From: Ureibacillus endophyticus
GTDB lineage: Bacteria > Bacillota > Bacilli > Bacillales_A > Planococcaceae
Length of the DNA: 64,000 nucleotides
Direction: 5' to 3'
Assembly: GCF_003628435.1 (NCBI RefSeq)
Contig: NZ_RBZN01000001.1
Coordinates: 93,912-157,911, forward strand
In this document: positions 1 through 11,228 of the stretch, piece by piece
Layout: each line of letters starts with the position of its first letter
Numbering within the stretch: the first letter of the stretch is position 1
Notes under the pieces: generated by a model
What the model saw: the letters and a program-made list of their open reading frames with translations, nothing else
Databases searched by the model: none
What the model was told of the DNA's origin: nothing
Made by a program: the position numbers and the translations under genes

Positions 1-1
1 A

Positions 2-646
2 ATTGATCATCACCCAAATGACGATCAATATGGTGATAAGTTATGGGTAGATACAGATGCAAGTTCTTGTAGTGAAATGATTTATGAATTATTTGAAGAG
101 GGTAAAAGTTACAAAGGTTGGGTTTTACCAGATGAAGCTGCTCGTGCATTATTTGCAGGTATTGTAGGGGATACTGGAAGATTTTTATATCCAAGTACTA
201 CAGAAAAAACATTTGAAATAGCGGGTCATTTAATTCGTTACAATTTTGACCGAAATGAAGTTTTTAATAGTATGTATGAGAAAGAGCCTAATCTTCTACA
301 TTTACAAGGTTACATCTATGAGAACTTCCAAATGGATAAAGACGGGGCAGTGTACATAAAGCTAACGAAAGAAATCTTGAATAAATTTCAAGTAACACCA
401 ACTGATACATCATTGCTAGTTGGTTCTTTAAGTAATATTAAAGGTGTTAAAGCATGGTTGATTTTTGTTGAGGATGAAAACCATATTCGTGTTAGACTAC
501 GTTCGAAAGGTCCAATTATTAATCAACTAGCTAAAAAGTATAATGGGGGCGGACATCCACTTGCTTCAGGTGCAACGGTTTATTCTTGGGAAGAAGCAGA
601 TCGTGCGATAGAAGATTTAATAGAACTTTGTCGAGAATATAAATAA
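2..646 (+). CDS. nrnA: NrnA-type DHH phosphoesterase (5' end cut by window)
   Basis: The frame is open from base 2, so the N-terminal part lies outside the window. The first visible residues contain the Asp-His-His metal-binding motif (IDHHPND), and the C-terminal DHHA1 domain shows the glycine-rich YNGGGHPLASGA signature about 35 residues from the end. In Bacillus, NrnA is a cytoplasmic manganese enzyme that degrades 2-5-mer nanoRNA and removes the 3'-phosphate from pAp. The gene lies just upstream of dnaE (16-bp gap), as ytqI does in B. subtilis, so the two may be co-transcribed. Confidence 0.93.
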   Translation: MDHHPNDDQYGDKLWVDTDASSCSEMIYELFEEGKSYKGWVLPDEAARALFAGIVGDTGRFLYPSTTEKTFEIAGHLIRYNFDRNEVFNSMYEKEPNLLHLQGYIYENFQMDKDGAVYIKLTKEILNKFQVTPTDTSLLVGSLSNIKGVKAWLIFVEDENHIRVRLRSKGPIINQLAKKYNGGGHPLASGATVYSWEEADRAIEDLIELCREYK

Positions 647-662
647 GATTGGGGATGAAGTT

Positions 663-3600
663 TTGTCAGTTGTATACCCACAAATACGAACTAGTGCGGA
701 TTTATTAAAAAGTACCATTCGTATAGAAGAGCTCATTCCATTTCTAAAAAAACAAGAGGCAAAAAGCTGTGCAATGGTAAATTCTACATTGTACGGGCTT
801 TTGCCTTTTTGGCATAGTGTAAAACAAGCAGGCATTCATCCGGTTATCGGATTAAATATAAGAGTCCAATTTTCTAATGAACTAAATTTGCCATTAATTA
901 TTTATGCAAAGAATAATGATGGATATAAAAATTTGTTGAAAATAAGTAGTAGCATTTCAATCCGTGAAGATCGATTAATCCCTTGGCGATGGCTCACAGC
1001 ATATTCTAAAGGGTGTATTGCTATTATTCCAGTGATTTCGGAAAACGGAAATTGGTTACGAGAACAAAATGTACCGTTCATTTCTCAAGTTAAAGATGCA
1101 TTTCAGGCAGAAGTTTATTTTGGTATATCTCGTAGTGGGGGAATGGTTTCTCCGGAAGAAAATAAAGTCTTTTATTTAAGTGATCATTTCAATGTTAAAT
1201 GTATGGCTATACAAGAGTGTTTATTTTTACAACCTGAAGAGTATTTTCCATATCAAGTTGCGAGGGCCATTGAAACAGGGGTCAAACTGAGTGAAGGAAT
1301 ACATAATTATCAAGAAAATCATTTTACCCCTACTAAAAATCAATGGGAAGCATGGTTCCAAGATAAACTTGATTGGCTTGAGGAAAGTAAGAGGGTCATG
1401 CTTAGCTGTCAAGTAGAGCTCACAAATCAAGGCCACTACATGCCGAAATATCCGCTTCCAGATGATAAAAATGCAGAAACAGAGTTAGCGAAACTTGCTT
1501 ATCATGGTTTAAAAGAACGATTAAATACCGATTCTCCAAGTGAAGTGTATATAAATCGATTGAAGTATGAGTTAAATATTATTCAATCAATGGGCTATGC
1601 GGACTATTTTTTAATTGTAGCCGACTTTATGAATTATGCTAGAAAAGTAAATATACTAACAGGTCCTGGTCGTGGATCTTCTGCAAGTTCTCTTGTTGCT
1701 TACTGTTTATATATTACGCAAGTTGATCCAATACAATATGGTTTACTGTTTGAACGGTTTTTAAATCCGGAACGTATTACACTACCGGATATTGATATTG
1801 ATTTTGTTGATACAAAAAGACAAGAAGTGATTCAATATGTATCAGAAAAGTATGGTAAACAACATGTAGCGCAAATTATTACATTTGGAACTTTGTCTGC
1901 TAAAGCGGTAGCTCGTGACGTTGCTCGCATGTTTAACTTCGAAAGCGAAACACTATCCATGATTTCTAGGTTAATACCAAATAAAATCGGAATAACATTG
2001 CAAGAAGCTTATATTACATCAGAACCATTTAGAAAATGGGTTGAATCTGAAGAAATCCGTAAGAAATGGTTTATGGCAGCGAAAAAATTAGAAGGTTTGC
2101 CTAAAAACGCTTCTACTCATGCTGCTGGTGTTGTATTAAGTCCTGTACCGTTAGTTGAAGTTGTTCCAATCGAACAAGGTCATGACGGAATTTATTTAAC
2201 TCAATGGTCTATGCAAGAGGTGGAACAAGTAGGGTTATTGAAGATGGATTTCCTCGGTCTACGTAATTTAACGATATTAGAAAATATTCGAAAATCCATT
2301 TATTACACTACTCGAAAAGTTATCGATTTTAATAAAATTCCGTTGAATGATGAAAAAACATTTGAACTTTTAAGGCAAGGAGATACGAATGGTATTTTCC
2401 AATTAGAATCGGACGGAATGAAAAATGCGTTAAGAGAAATTGCCCCAACACATTTTTTAGATATCGTAGCAGTCAATGCTCTTTATCGTCCAGGACCAAT
2501 GGAGTTTATATCCGTTTATGCGAAACGAAAAGCGAAGAAAGAACCAGTTGTTATGCCACATCCTGTCCTTGAACCAATTTTGAAAGAAACATATGGTGTT
2601 ATTGTTTATCAAGAACAAATCATGCAAATTGCCAATGTAATGGCAGGTTTCACAATTGGGCAAGCAGATTTACTAAGGAGAGCAGTTAGTAAAAAGAAAA
2701 GAGAAGTGTTAGAGGAACAAGAGTTAGCTTTTGTAAATGGTGCAATTGCTAAAGGCTTTCCTGAACAAGTTGCAAAGGAAGTGTACGCGTTAATTGTACG
2801 ATTTGCTGACTACGGTTTCCCGAAAAGTCATGCAGTTGCTTATAGTTTAATTTCTTATCAAATGGCTTATTTAAAGGCGAATTATCCAGCAAACTTTTAT
2901 GCAGCATTAATGACGAATGCAATAGGAAATCAGGAAAAACTGTTCCAACTTATTTTAGAAGCTAGAAATAAGGGAATTGAAGTGTTAAGACCTTCTATCG
3001 TTAAGAGCAATCGAGTCTTTACTGTTGAAAAGGATGGCATTCGTTTCAGCCTGTCAGCTATTAGAAGATTGCCACAGCCCTTTTTACAAAAGATAATCGA
3101 TATCCGAAAATCAAGGCCACAACCATTTGAGGATCTATTTGATTTGGCGGTGAGTTTAAGTGCGATTCATTTTAATCGAAAGGTAATGGAACCATTAATT
3201 AAATCTGGTGCTTTGGATGATTTTAAAAAGGATCGCGCAACATTACTTTCAACTTTAGAAGCTGCTGAAAAACATGCCGAAATTGTCAGACCTACAGAAG
3301 AGAATGATTTATTTTCATCAGAAGGTTTTTTATTTGGCAAACCCAAATATATAGAAGCTTCCCCAATGCCAGATAAAATGAAGCTACAATTTGAAAAAGA
3401 AGTATTAGGCTTCTACTTATCTGAACACCCAGTTTCATTGGAACGAACGAAATGGACAGACATACATTCTACAATTAAAACCATAAAAAATAGTGTACCT
3501 AACACGTATGTTAAATTCGTAGCAATGGTAGAAGATATTCGCCAGATACGGACGAAAAAAGGGGAGCTCATGGCATTTATTCAAGTTCAGGATGAGTATG

Positions 3601-3746
3601 GATCGATTTCTACTACTCTTTTCCCTAAGCAATATAACGAAGTATTAGGATGGATTCAAGTTGACCGAATTGTTTATATTGAAGGAATATTCGAATTAAG
3701 AAATGGAACTCCGCAAATTATCGTGAAAATAATGAGAAATAGTTAG
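663..3746 (+). CDS. dnaE: DNA polymerase III alpha subunit, DnaE type
   Basis: Second replicative polymerase of Gram-positive bacteria, acting in lagging-strand and primer extension. The start is TTG, preceded by a GGGGATG Shine-Dalgarno-like stretch. The 1027-residue protein is a little shorter than B. subtilis DnaE (about 1115). Visible polymerase motifs include GPGRGSSASS, the catalytic LPDIDIDF and NASTHAAGVV; a C-terminal OB-fold covers roughly the last 100 residues. The N-terminal PHP domain is recognisable, but its first metal motif is eroded (VYPQIRT where B. subtilis has VHLQVHS), so no PHP nuclease activity is expected. A strong terminator follows. Confidence 0.96.
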   Translation: MSVVYPQIRTSADLLKSTIRIEELIPFLKKQEAKSCAMVNSTLYGLLPFWHSVKQAGIHPVIGLNIRVQFSNELNLPLIIYAKNNDGYKNLLKISSSISIREDRLIPWRWLTAYSKGCIAIIPVISENGNWLREQNVPFISQVKDAFQAEVYFGISRSGGMVSPEENKVFYLSDHFNVKCMAIQECLFLQPEEYFPYQVARAIETGVKLSEGIHNYQENHFTPTKNQWEAWFQDKLDWLEESKRVMLSCQVELTNQGHYMPKYPLPDDKNAETELAKLAYHGLKERLNTDSPSEVYINRLKYELNIIQSMGYADYFLIVADFMNYARKVNILTGPGRGSSASSLVAYCLYITQVDPIQYGLLFERFLNPERITLPDIDIDFVDTKRQEVIQYVSEKYGKQHVAQIITFGTLSAKAVARDVARMFNFESETLSMISRLIPNKIGITLQEAYITSEPFRKWVESEEIRKKWFMAAKKLEGLPKNASTHAAGVVLSPVPLVEVVPIEQGHDGIYLTQWSMQEVEQVGLLKMDFLGLRNLTILENIRKSIYYTTRKVIDFNKIPLNDEKTFELLRQGDTNGIFQLESDGMKNALREIAPTHFLDIVAVNALYRPGPMEFISVYAKRKAKKEPVVMPHPVLEPILKETYGVIVYQEQIMQIANVMAGFTIGQADLLRRAVSKKKREVLEEQELAFVNGAIAKGFPEQVAKEVYALIVRFADYGFPKSHAVAYSLISYQMAYLKANYPANFYAALMTNAIGNQEKLFQLILEARNKGIEVLRPSIVKSNRVFTVEKDGIRFSLSAIRRLPQPFLQKIIDIRKSRPQPFEDLFDLAVSLSAIHFNRKVMEPLIKSGALDDFKKDRATLLSTLEAAEKHAEIVRPTEENDLFSSEGFLFGKPKYIEASPMPDKMKLQFEKEVLGFYLSEHPVSLERTKWTDIHSTIKTIKNSVPNTYVKFVAMVEDIRQIRTKKGELMAFIQVQDEYGSISTTLFPKQYNEVLGWIQVDRIVYIEGIFELRNGTPQIIVKIMRNS

Positions 3747-3772
3747 TAAACGAGAAAAGTTAATAATTAATC

Positions 3773-3806
3773 AAAAAAAACTGTGCATTTATGCACAGTT
3801 TTTTCT
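3773..3806 (+). terminator. Rho-independent terminator after dnaE
   Basis: Inverted repeat CTGTGCA / TGCACAG with a TTTA loop, extended by A and T runs on the two sides, followed by TTTTTTCTTT. It separates dnaE from the next transcription unit. Confidence 0.85.
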
Positions 3807-3834
3807 TTACAAAGAGAAATTCATTATGTATGCT
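3806..3834 (+). promoter_or_regulatory. Sigma-A-like promoter of the regulator-accDA unit
   Basis: TTTACA (3806-3811), 17-bp spacer, TATGCT (3829-3834). The predicted start near 3841 falls inside the palindrome at 3838-3858. The leader to the regulator gene would be about 175 nt; I see no riboswitch or terminator in it. Confidence 0.6.
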
Positions 3835-3837
3835 TAT

Positions 3838-3858
3838 AAAAGTGGTCAGACCACTTTT
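3838..3858. promoter_or_regulatory. Perfect palindromic operator, FadR/GntR type
   Basis: Ten-base inverted repeat around one central A, with core AGTGGTCAGACCACT. The TGGTC-n-GACCA core is the classical form of FadR-subfamily GntR operators. It covers the predicted transcription start of the operon whose first gene encodes such a regulator, so autoregulation and control of accDA are likely. Confidence 0.7.
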
Positions 3859-4016
3859 GACATAGTTGGAGTTTGAAGAGAACACATTCAATATTGGAGA
3901 CAATTTGATTTTTTTAGAAGCGAAATATCTAATTCTTACCACGATAGAATGAAGGATTAACTGATTGGATGAAGAAATTATTAAGTAAAGGGATATTTCT
4001 GATTTGAGGGGGGCTT

Positions 4017-4664
4017 ATGGATAAAAAACAGGAGAATAAAAAAATATTTTTAGAGATTGTACAACAATTAAGAGAGTTAATTAAGCATGAAAATATTCAA
4101 CCTGGAGATAAGCTCCCATCGGAAAGAGTTTTATCAGAGAGGCTCAATGTAGGTCGCTCGTCAGTTCGGGAAGCATTACGTAGTTTAGAATTGCTCGGAC
4201 TAATCGAAACAAGACACGGTGGAGGTACCTTCTTAGCCTCATTTCAATCCCATCAATTAGTTGAAATAGTAGCTTCTTTTATCTTACAAGAAAATAAATC
4301 AATAGAAGATGTTCATACGACAAGAAAAATGCATGAAAGGGAAGCACTTCGAGTAATTTGTTCTAATGAGATTTTAAGACGACTCCCAGTTTGGGAAAGC
4401 TTAATTTTTAGATTAGAAAATGATGAAGAAGTTGTACGCGACCTTATTTTAAGAGAAATACTCATCGCTTCAGGGAATAGACTGGCACTAAAAATTTGGC
4501 TCCAATTAGCAGCTTATAGTTCAAAATCATTGAAAAAGCTAACTACTGAAGAAGAGAAAATAATCATACAAAAGCTATTAGCATCATTACAAGAAGGTAA
4601 TGAAATTGAAACAATCGAAGCCTATGAAAAATGGATGATGTATTTAAAAAACACAGATTTTTGA
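4017..4664 (+). CDS. GntR/FadR-family transcriptional regulator
   Basis: 215 residues. Residues 7-75 form a GntR winged helix-turn-helix with the family signature [30 protein letters not shown] split by the recognition helix, and a GGGTF wing. The remaining 140 residues are helical, resembling a short FCD/FadR effector domain. A GAGGGGGG Shine-Dalgarno lies upstream of ATG. Its position ahead of accD-accA, with a FadR-type palindrome at the promoter, points to control of malonyl-CoA and fatty-acid synthesis by an acyl-CoA or organic-acid ligand. The ligand is not deducible from sequence. Confidence 0.88.
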   Translation: MDKKQENKKIFLEIVQQLRELIKHENIQPGDKLPSERVLSERLNVGRSSVREALRSLELLGLIETRHGGGTFLASFQSHQLVEIVASFILQENKSIEDVHTTRKMHEREALRVICSNEILRRLPVWESLIFRLENDEEVVRDLILREILIASGNRLALKIWLQLAAYSSKSLKKLTTEEEKIIIQKLLASLQEGNEIETIEAYEKWMMYLKNTDF

Positions 4665-4687
4665 CCAATATTAAAGGGGGAAAAACA

Positions 4688-5560
4688 GTGGCAATTAGAA
4701 ATCTATTATCTATTAACAAGAAGAAAAGTAAAGGTGTCATTGTAGATCGTAATAAAGAAAACTCCTTTCCGGCTGATTTAATGACTAAATGTCCTGAATG
4801 TAAAAAAATATATTTAACGAAAGAATTAGAAAGTAATTTAAAAGTATGTCCGAATTGCGACCATCATTATAAGATGACTGCTTGGGAGCGAGTAGACATT
4901 TTCTTAGATGAGGGTACATTCGAATCCTTTGATGAAAATTTACGAACTTCAAATCCATTAAAATTCCCATCTTACTTAGATAAAATTGAAGTAGATTCTC
5001 AAAAGACAGGTTTAAATGAAGCGGTTTTAACAGGTATGGGAAGCTTAAAAGGTGAACAGGTAGTCGTTGCGATTATGGACTCCCACTTCCGCATGGGTTC
5101 TATGGGTTCTGTTGTAGGTGAAAAGATAACAAGAGCGATTGAAAGAGCAACAGAATATGAACTTCCATTTATTATTTTTACAGCAAGTGGCGGGGCACGA
5201 ATGCAAGAAGGTGTTATTTCATTAATGCAAATGGCAAAAACAAGTGTAGCCCTTAAACGTCATAGTGATCATGGTCTTTTGTTCATATCGATTATGACTC
5301 ACCCTACAACAGGTGGTGTTTCTGCTAGTTTTGCATCGCTGGGTGATATTAATATTGCAGAACCACAAAGTTTAATTGGATTTGCAGGACGTCGTGTTAT
5401 CGAACAAACTGTACGTGAAAAATTACCTGATGATTTCCAGACTGCAGAATTTTTACTGGCACACGGTCAATTAGATGCAATTTTCCACAGAAAAGACATG
5501 CGTGATAAAATTGCAGCAATCGTGAAAATCCACCGTAAAGGAGGAGTTGTACATGTCTAA
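4688..5560 (+). CDS. accD: Acetyl-CoA carboxylase carboxyltransferase subunit beta
   Basis: Transfers carboxyl from carboxybiotin to acetyl-CoA together with AccA, giving malonyl-CoA. I chose GTG at 4688 because AAAGGGGG precedes it by 7 nt; an upstream in-frame ATG at 4631 lies inside the regulator gene and has no such site. The 290 residues show the N-terminal zinc finger (CPECKK...CPNCDHHY) and the crotonase-fold motifs [11 protein letters not shown] and [11 protein letters not shown]. The gene overlaps accA by 8 bp, which implies coupled translation of the two subunits. Confidence 0.96.
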   Translation: MAIRNLLSINKKKSKGVIVDRNKENSFPADLMTKCPECKKIYLTKELESNLKVCPNCDHHYKMTAWERVDIFLDEGTFESFDENLRTSNPLKFPSYLDKIEVDSQKTGLNEAVLTGMGSLKGEQVVVAIMDSHFRMGSMGSVVGEKITRAIERATEYELPFIIFTASGGARMQEGVISLMQMAKTSVALKRHSDHGLLFISIMTHPTTGGVSASFASLGDINIAEPQSLIGFAGRRVIEQTVREKLPDDFQTAEFLLAHGQLDAIFHRKDMRDKIAAIVKIHRKGGVVHV

Positions 5561-6518
5561 AACACTAGGCTTTGAAGAACCAGTTGTAAAATTACGTGAA
5601 AAAATCGATGAGCTAAAAGAGATTGCGAGCAGTGCAGATGTTGATATGTCTGATGAAATTGAAACATTAGAAACAAGATTACAACAACTTGAATCGAAAC
5701 TTTATTCAAATATGGAGCCTTGGGACCGAGTGCAAGTAGCAAGACATCCAAATAGACCGACAACATTAGATTATGTTCAAGAATTATTTACAGATTTTAT
5801 AGAACTTCATGGTGATCGTTACTACGGTGATGACGAGGCTATTGTAGGGGGAATTGCTTTATTTGAAGGGCAACCTATTACAATCATTGGTCATCAACGT
5901 GGGAAAACTACGAAAGAAAATATCCGCCGTAACTTTGGAATGCCTCATCCAGAAGGGTATCGAAAAGCATTACGTTTAATGAAACAAGCAGAAAAATTTA
6001 ATCGACCTATTATTTGCTTTATTGATACAAAAGGAGCTTATCCTGGTAAAGCAGCTGAAGAGCGCGGTCAAAGCGAAGCTATCGCTAAAAACTTGTTTGA
6101 AATGGCTGGATTAAAAGTACCAGTAATAAGCGTTGTTATTGGAGAAGGTGGAAGTGGTGGTGCGTTAGCATTAGGTGTTGCGAACAAGCTATATATGCTT
6201 GAAAATTCGACTTACTCCGTTATCTCTCCAGAAGGCGCAGCATCTATTTTATGGAAAGATGCTAGTCTTGCAAAACAAGCAGCTGAGGCAATGAAAATTA
6301 CAGCAGGTGATTTAAAACTAATGGACATTATCGATGACATCATTCCTGAAGTCGCTGGTGGTGCACATCGAGATGTTCAAGTACAATCTAAATCATTAAA
6401 AACATTCCTTGAAAAAGCCCTAGAAGAATTATCAACACTTTCAGAGCGAGAACTGATTGAAAATCGCTATGATAAATTTAGAAAAATTGGTGAATATATA
6501 GAATTAGAAGATTTATAA
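5553..6518 (+). CDS. accA: Acetyl-CoA carboxylase carboxyltransferase subunit alpha
   Basis: Partner of AccD in the carboxyltransferase heterotetramer of fatty-acid synthesis. ATG 5553 follows AAAGGAGG at good spacing, inside the end of accD. The 321 residues contain the typical [20 protein letters not shown] and [11 protein letters not shown] motifs. The biotin carboxylase and BCCP partners for this enzyme are not adjacent; the accB/accC-like genes at 57-59 kb belong to a different operon and are probably not its housekeeping partners. Confidence 0.97.
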   Translation: MSKTLGFEEPVVKLREKIDELKEIASSADVDMSDEIETLETRLQQLESKLYSNMEPWDRVQVARHPNRPTTLDYVQELFTDFIELHGDRYYGDDEAIVGGIALFEGQPITIIGHQRGKTTKENIRRNFGMPHPEGYRKALRLMKQAEKFNRPIICFIDTKGAYPGKAAEERGQSEAIAKNLFEMAGLKVPVISVVIGEGGSGGALALGVANKLYMLENSTYSVISPEGAASILWKDASLAKQAAEAMKITAGDLKLMDIIDDIIPEVAGGAHRDVQVQSKSLKTFLEKALEELSTLSERELIENRYDKFRKIGEYIELEDL

Positions 6519-6526
6519 ATGAAAGA

Positions 6527-6564
6527 CACCTCGGCTTTTTTATCTGCCGAGGTGAATTTCTTTT
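6527..6564 (+). terminator. Terminator after accA
   Basis: CACCTCGGC / GCCGAGGTG nine-base stem with a ten-base loop, then an interrupted T tract (AATTTCTTTT). The 310-bp gap 6519-6828 holds only this terminator and the pfkA promoter; the rest is AT-rich with nothing recognised. Confidence 0.75.
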
Positions 6565-6759
6565 AAGGTACTTATTAATTGTTAGAGTATAGGAAAGTAT
6601 GGATTATAGTTAGATAACGTATTTAAAATTTTTATTTTCCTATCTTCTAAATTTAGCTTTGTCGTTTTTTTCTATTAAAGGTAAAATAATAACGCGATTA
6701 TTTATTTTTTAATAAAATTGGAATATATATTATTTTTGTAAAAGAATGTTTAGTTTTAA

Positions 6760-7788
<1,029 letters not shown>

Positions 7789-7810
7789 CTTTAGTTACGG
7801 AGAGAAAAAT

Positions 7811-9571
7811 ATGAGAAAAACAAAAATTGTATGTACTATAGGTCCGGCAAGTGAATCGCCAGAAATGTTAGAAAAACTAATAAACGCGGGAATGAATGTT
7901 GCACGACTAAACTTTTCCCACGGAACTCATGAAGAGCACGCAGTTCGTATTGCAACAATTCGTGATGTTGCAGAAAAGTTAAACAAAACAGTTGGTATTT
8001 TATTAGATACAAAAGGTCCAGAAATTCGTACGCACACAATGGAAAATGGAGAATTACATCTTTCTCAAGGACAAGTTATTGATATTTCGATGACAGAAGT
8101 CGTTGGAAATGAAAGCTGTTTTTCTGTGACGTATGACCAGCTAATCGATGATGTGAATCAAAATGATAAAATCTTACTTGATGACGGTTTAATTGAACTT
8201 CGTGTTTTAGCAAAAGATACAGAAAAAGGATTAATTACTACAATTGTAGAAAATCCAGGAATATTAAAAAATAAAAAAGGTGTTAACGTACCAGGCGTAT
8301 CAGTAAAATTACCTGGAATTACAGAAAAGGATGCTCAAGATATTTTATTTGGTATTGACCAAGGAGTAGATTTCATTGCAGCATCATTTGTTCGAACAGC
8401 GAAAGATGTATTAGAAATTCGTGAACTGTTAGAACAAAATGGCGGTAGTCATATTCAAATTATCCCAAAAATTGAAAACCAAGAAGGCGTAGATAATATT
8501 GATGAAATCATTCAAGTATCTGATGGTTTAATGGTTGCCCGTGGTGACCTAGGGGTAGAAATTCCTGCAGAAGAAGTACCACTTGTACAAAAAACGTTAA
8601 TTAAAAAATGTAATCAAGTTGGTAAACCAGTAATTACGGCTACACAAATGTTAGATTCTATGCAACGTAATCCTAGACCAACTCGTGCAGAAGCATCAGA
8701 CGTTGCGAATGCAATTATTGATGGTACAGATGCAATTATGTTATCAGGCGAAACTGCTGCAGGTAACTATCCTGTAGAATCTGTTCAAACGATGAATAAG
8801 ATTGCGGTTCATACGGAAAATTCTTTAGATTATCGTTCAATTGTTTCTATTCGAAGTCGAGAAAAAGGAACGACAATGACAGAAGCTCTTTCGCAAGCAG
8901 TAGCATACACATCAATTAATTTAGGTGTAAAAGCTGTTCTTGCTCCTACATCAAGTGGAACAACTGCAAAAATGATTGCGAAATATCGCCCAGGCGTTTC
9001 GATTATAGCCATTACTAATGAGCATTCAACTGCACAAAAATTAACCCTTGTTTGGGGAGTAATACCAATTGTTACACAAAAAGTAACGACAACGGATGAA
9101 ATTTTAGAGCTTTCTGTTGATGAAGCATTAAAACATCAATATGTCGACCATGGTGATGTAGTAATTATCACTGCGGGTGTTCCTGTAGGTGAAGCGGGTA
9201 CAACGAACTTGATGAAAGTACATGTAATTGGTGATTTACTAGCAAAAGGACAAGGTGTTGGAAAACTGTCTGTTGTTGGAAAAGCGGTTGTAGCTAAAAA
9301 TGCTGAGGAAGCTTCTGCATATGATACAGAAGGATGTATTTTAGTTACAGTAAGCACGGATCGTGAAATGATGCCGATTATTGAGAATTGTGCTGGAATT
9401 ATTACTGAGGAAGGCGGACTAACTAGTCATGCAGCAGTAGTTGGACTTAGCTTAGGAATTCCGGTAATCGTTGGAGTAAACGAGGCGACAACATTAATCC
9501 GTCATGGTCAAGAAATCACGATGGATGCAGAAACAGGTGTTATTTATAAAGGACATGCAAGTGTACTTTAA
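7811..9571 (+). CDS. pyk: Pyruvate kinase with C-terminal PEP-utiliser domain
   Basis: Makes pyruvate and ATP from PEP and ADP. 586 residues, the long Bacillus form: TIM barrel with N-terminal [10 protein letters not shown], active-site [10 protein letters not shown] and ATQMLDSM, then an extra C-terminal domain of about 110 residues with the mobile-domain signature [18 protein letters not shown]. Shine-Dalgarno ACGGAGAG precedes ATG. Second gene of the pfkA operon; a terminator follows. Confidence 0.97.
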   Translation: MRKTKIVCTIGPASESPEMLEKLINAGMNVARLNFSHGTHEEHAVRIATIRDVAEKLNKTVGILLDTKGPEIRTHTMENGELHLSQGQVIDISMTEVVGNESCFSVTYDQLIDDVNQNDKILLDDGLIELRVLAKDTEKGLITTIVENPGILKNKKGVNVPGVSVKLPGITEKDAQDILFGIDQGVDFIAASFVRTAKDVLEIRELLEQNGGSHIQIIPKIENQEGVDNIDEIIQVSDGLMVARGDLGVEIPAEEVPLVQKTLIKKCNQVGKPVITATQMLDSMQRNPRPTRAEASDVANAIIDGTDAIMLSGETAAGNYPVESVQTMNKIAVHTENSLDYRSIVSIRSREKGTTMTEALSQAVAYTSINLGVKAVLAPTSSGTTAKMIAKYRPGVSIIAITNEHSTAQKLTLVWGVIPIVTQKVTTTDEILELSVDEALKHQYVDHGDVVIITAGVPVGEAGTTNLMKVHVIGDLLAKGQGVGKLSVVGKAVVAKNAEEASAYDTEGCILVTVSTDREMMPIIENCAGIITEEGGLTSHAAVVGLSLGIPVIVGVNEATTLIRHGQEITMDAETGVIYKGHASVL

Positions 9572-9592
9572 TCAGAAACTTTAGTTTTAACG

Positions 9593-9633
9593 CGGGAACG
9601 TCTCACATTGTATGAGAATGTTCTCGTTTTTTA
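9593..9633 (+). terminator. Terminator after pyk
   Basis: Stem CGGGAACG-TCTCA with TGAGA-TGTTCTCG (one bulged A, some G-U pairs), followed by TTTTTTATTT. Confidence 0.8.
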
Positions 9634-9703
9634 TTTCATAATGAAACTTTTAACTTGAAAAACCGTATTTAATTATGAGAAATATGTGAGGGGGAGATCT
9701 GAA

Positions 9704-10093
9704 CTGAGAAAAATATTTTTAGGGCTTATCGCCACTATGTTAATAGAAATTGCGATATTTATTTTAGTTGGTAAAACGATGGGAATATTTAATACCCTTT
9801 TATTAATTGTTCTAACAAGTATTGTTGGGATTGTAGTTGCCAAAAAGCAAGGAATCGATTCCATTCAAAATATGCAATCCAGTCTTTCAAACGGTATCCC
9901 ACCAGGTCCTGCAATGATTGATACATTTTTAATTTTCTTAGGAGGATTATTATTAGCGGTTCCAGGATTTTTAACGGATATTGTTGGATTTTTAATGGTT
10001 GTCCCATTTACAAGAAAATTGTTTAAACCTGTAATTTTTAATTGGTTAAGAAGAAAATTTAAAAATGGTCAAGTATATATCTACAGGCAGTAG
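9704..10093 (+). CDS. fxsA: FxsA family membrane protein, probable CTG start
   Basis: Small cytoplasmic-membrane protein of the FxsA family, whose E. coli member affects exclusion of phage T7; its role in Bacillales is unknown. Hydrophobic segments lie near residues 3-20, 25-42 and 70-95. Start choice: the in-frame GTG at 9686 has no ribosome site, whereas GAGGGGGAG ends 7 nt before a CTG at 9704, giving MRKIFLGL, which matches FxsA N-termini. The GTG start would add six residues. The stop codon lies inside the left arm of the terminator. Confidence 0.85.
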   Translation: MRKIFLGLIATMLIEIAIFILVGKTMGIFNTLLLIVLTSIVGIVVAKKQGIDSIQNMQSSLSNGIPPGPAMIDTFLIFLGGLLLAVPGFLTDIVGFLMVVPFTRKLFKPVIFNWLRRKFKNGQVYIYRQ

Positions 10094-10119
10094 CATCCAA
10101 CTACTGCCTGTAGTTTTTT
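10081..10119. terminator. Terminator overlapping the fxsA stop codon
   Basis: Perfect 13-bp stem CTACAGGCAGTAG / CTACTGCCTGTAG with a 7-nt loop and TTTTTT. The left arm contains the last codons and TAG of fxsA. It probably also ends the convergent ytvI-like transcript. Confidence 0.9.
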
Positions 10120-11089
10120 AATTATTATAAAGTGAATTATGTTTTAGTTTTACAGCAATTAATAATAAAAATGGACTTAATAAAATTCCGTAAACTCCAA
10201 ATAATAAAATAGAAGCAGCGCTGATAAAGAACGTATGAACTGTTCGTAAATGGAAGGTGGAAGCCCATAACAAACTCTCTGCAATTTGCCTTGTTATTTG
10301 GATAAAAATATAAAGGAGTATGATTGCAAAGCATAAAAACTTTTCACCTATGGCAAAGAAATATATTGCTAATGGAATAAGAAAGAGTCCAATTCCAAAA
10401 AACGGGAGCGCATCTGCTAAGGAAATTAAAAATGATTTATTAATTGGATGCTCAAACCCTAATAAAGCAAGTCCACAACTTAATAATAAAAAAGTGATAA
10501 TAAACAATTGAAATTCAACATAAAGAAAATAACCAAAAAGATTTGTTGCTTTCATGAAATAACTTTTCCATTCATCACGATACTGCTTCGGAACGTAAAT
10601 AAAGAACCAATATCGATTTCTTCGTGATTCAAAAATGGAGAAAAAGAATGCAACGATGAAAATGAACACTTCAATAACATATGCTAATAGATCTTGAAGA
10701 AAATTTGCTAAACCCATAATAGCAGTGTCAATTAAAGATAATGATTTATTAAAAATTGTTTCTAATAAGATATGCTCTCCAGAATTTAGTATATTTAATT
10801 TCTCTACTTGAAGTTTAACTTCGGGATAAATAGATATAATACTTTGTATGGTAATATAGAATAATGAATAAGTGGCTAAAAATATACAGATTGAAACAAG
10901 AATAGCACTAATGACATAGGGTATCTTCAATCTTTTATGGCAAAAGTTGATGACGGGATAGAGAAAGTAAGCAGCAAATAAAGCAAGGGAAACTGGCAAA
11001 ATAAGCCACAAAATGATAAAATATACCATTAAAATTAGGTATTTAATAACTTTTTTAGAAGGAAAATTACTCATTTTGTTTGATTGCAA
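10118..11089 (-). CDS. ytvI: YtvI-like AI-2E-family membrane protein
   Basis: About 323 residues with roughly seven to eight hydrophobic segments (first two near residues 15-45 and 55-85, then five in the C-terminal half), matching the AI-2E transporter/PerM fold. In B. subtilis the homologue YtvI is linked to sporulation and lies next to fxsA and citZ. The start is TTG at 11089, because AGAGGTGA ends 6 nt before it; GTG at 11098 lies inside that ribosome site. Substrate unknown. Convergent with fxsA, divergent from citZ. Confidence 0.85.
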   Translation of the reverse strand: MQSNKMSNFPSKKVIKYLILMVYFIILWLILPVSLALFAAYFLYPVINFCHKRLKIPYVISAILVSICIFLATYSLFYITIQSIISIYPEVKLQVEKLNILNSGEHILLETIFNKSLSLIDTAIMGLANFLQDLLAYVIEVFIFIVAFFFSIFESRRNRYWFFIYVPKQYRDEWKSYFMKATNLFGYFLYVEFQLFIITFLLLSCGLALLGFEHPINKSFLISLADALPFFGIGLFLIPLAIYFFAIGEKFLCFAIILLYIFIQITRQIAESLLWASTFHLRTVHTFFISAASILLFGVYGILLSPFLLLIAVKLKHNSLYNN

Positions 11090-11199
11090 ATTTGTCACCT
11101 CTGTTTTATGTAATCCAAATCTCGTTCATATCCAATTATTCTCTTTTAAACTCTTTTTTTATATTCTATTCAATTTTTTCTTCATTTCTATTAAATTCA

Positions 11200-11228
11200 T
11201 TCACAAAGACGTCAAAATTTATTATAAT
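11200..11228 (+). promoter_or_regulatory. Sigma-A-like promoter of citZ
   Basis: TTCACA (11200-11205), 17-bp spacer, TATAAT (11223-11228). The roughly 110-nt leader holds an imperfect hairpin (GTGCTT...AAGCAC, 11282-11311). I could not recognise a clear CcpC or CcpA site. Confidence 0.6.

Noticed and set aside
4631-4687. Longer accD start
   Set aside because: It lies inside the regulator gene without a ribosome site; GTG 4688 has AAAGGGGG at the right distance and gives the usual length.
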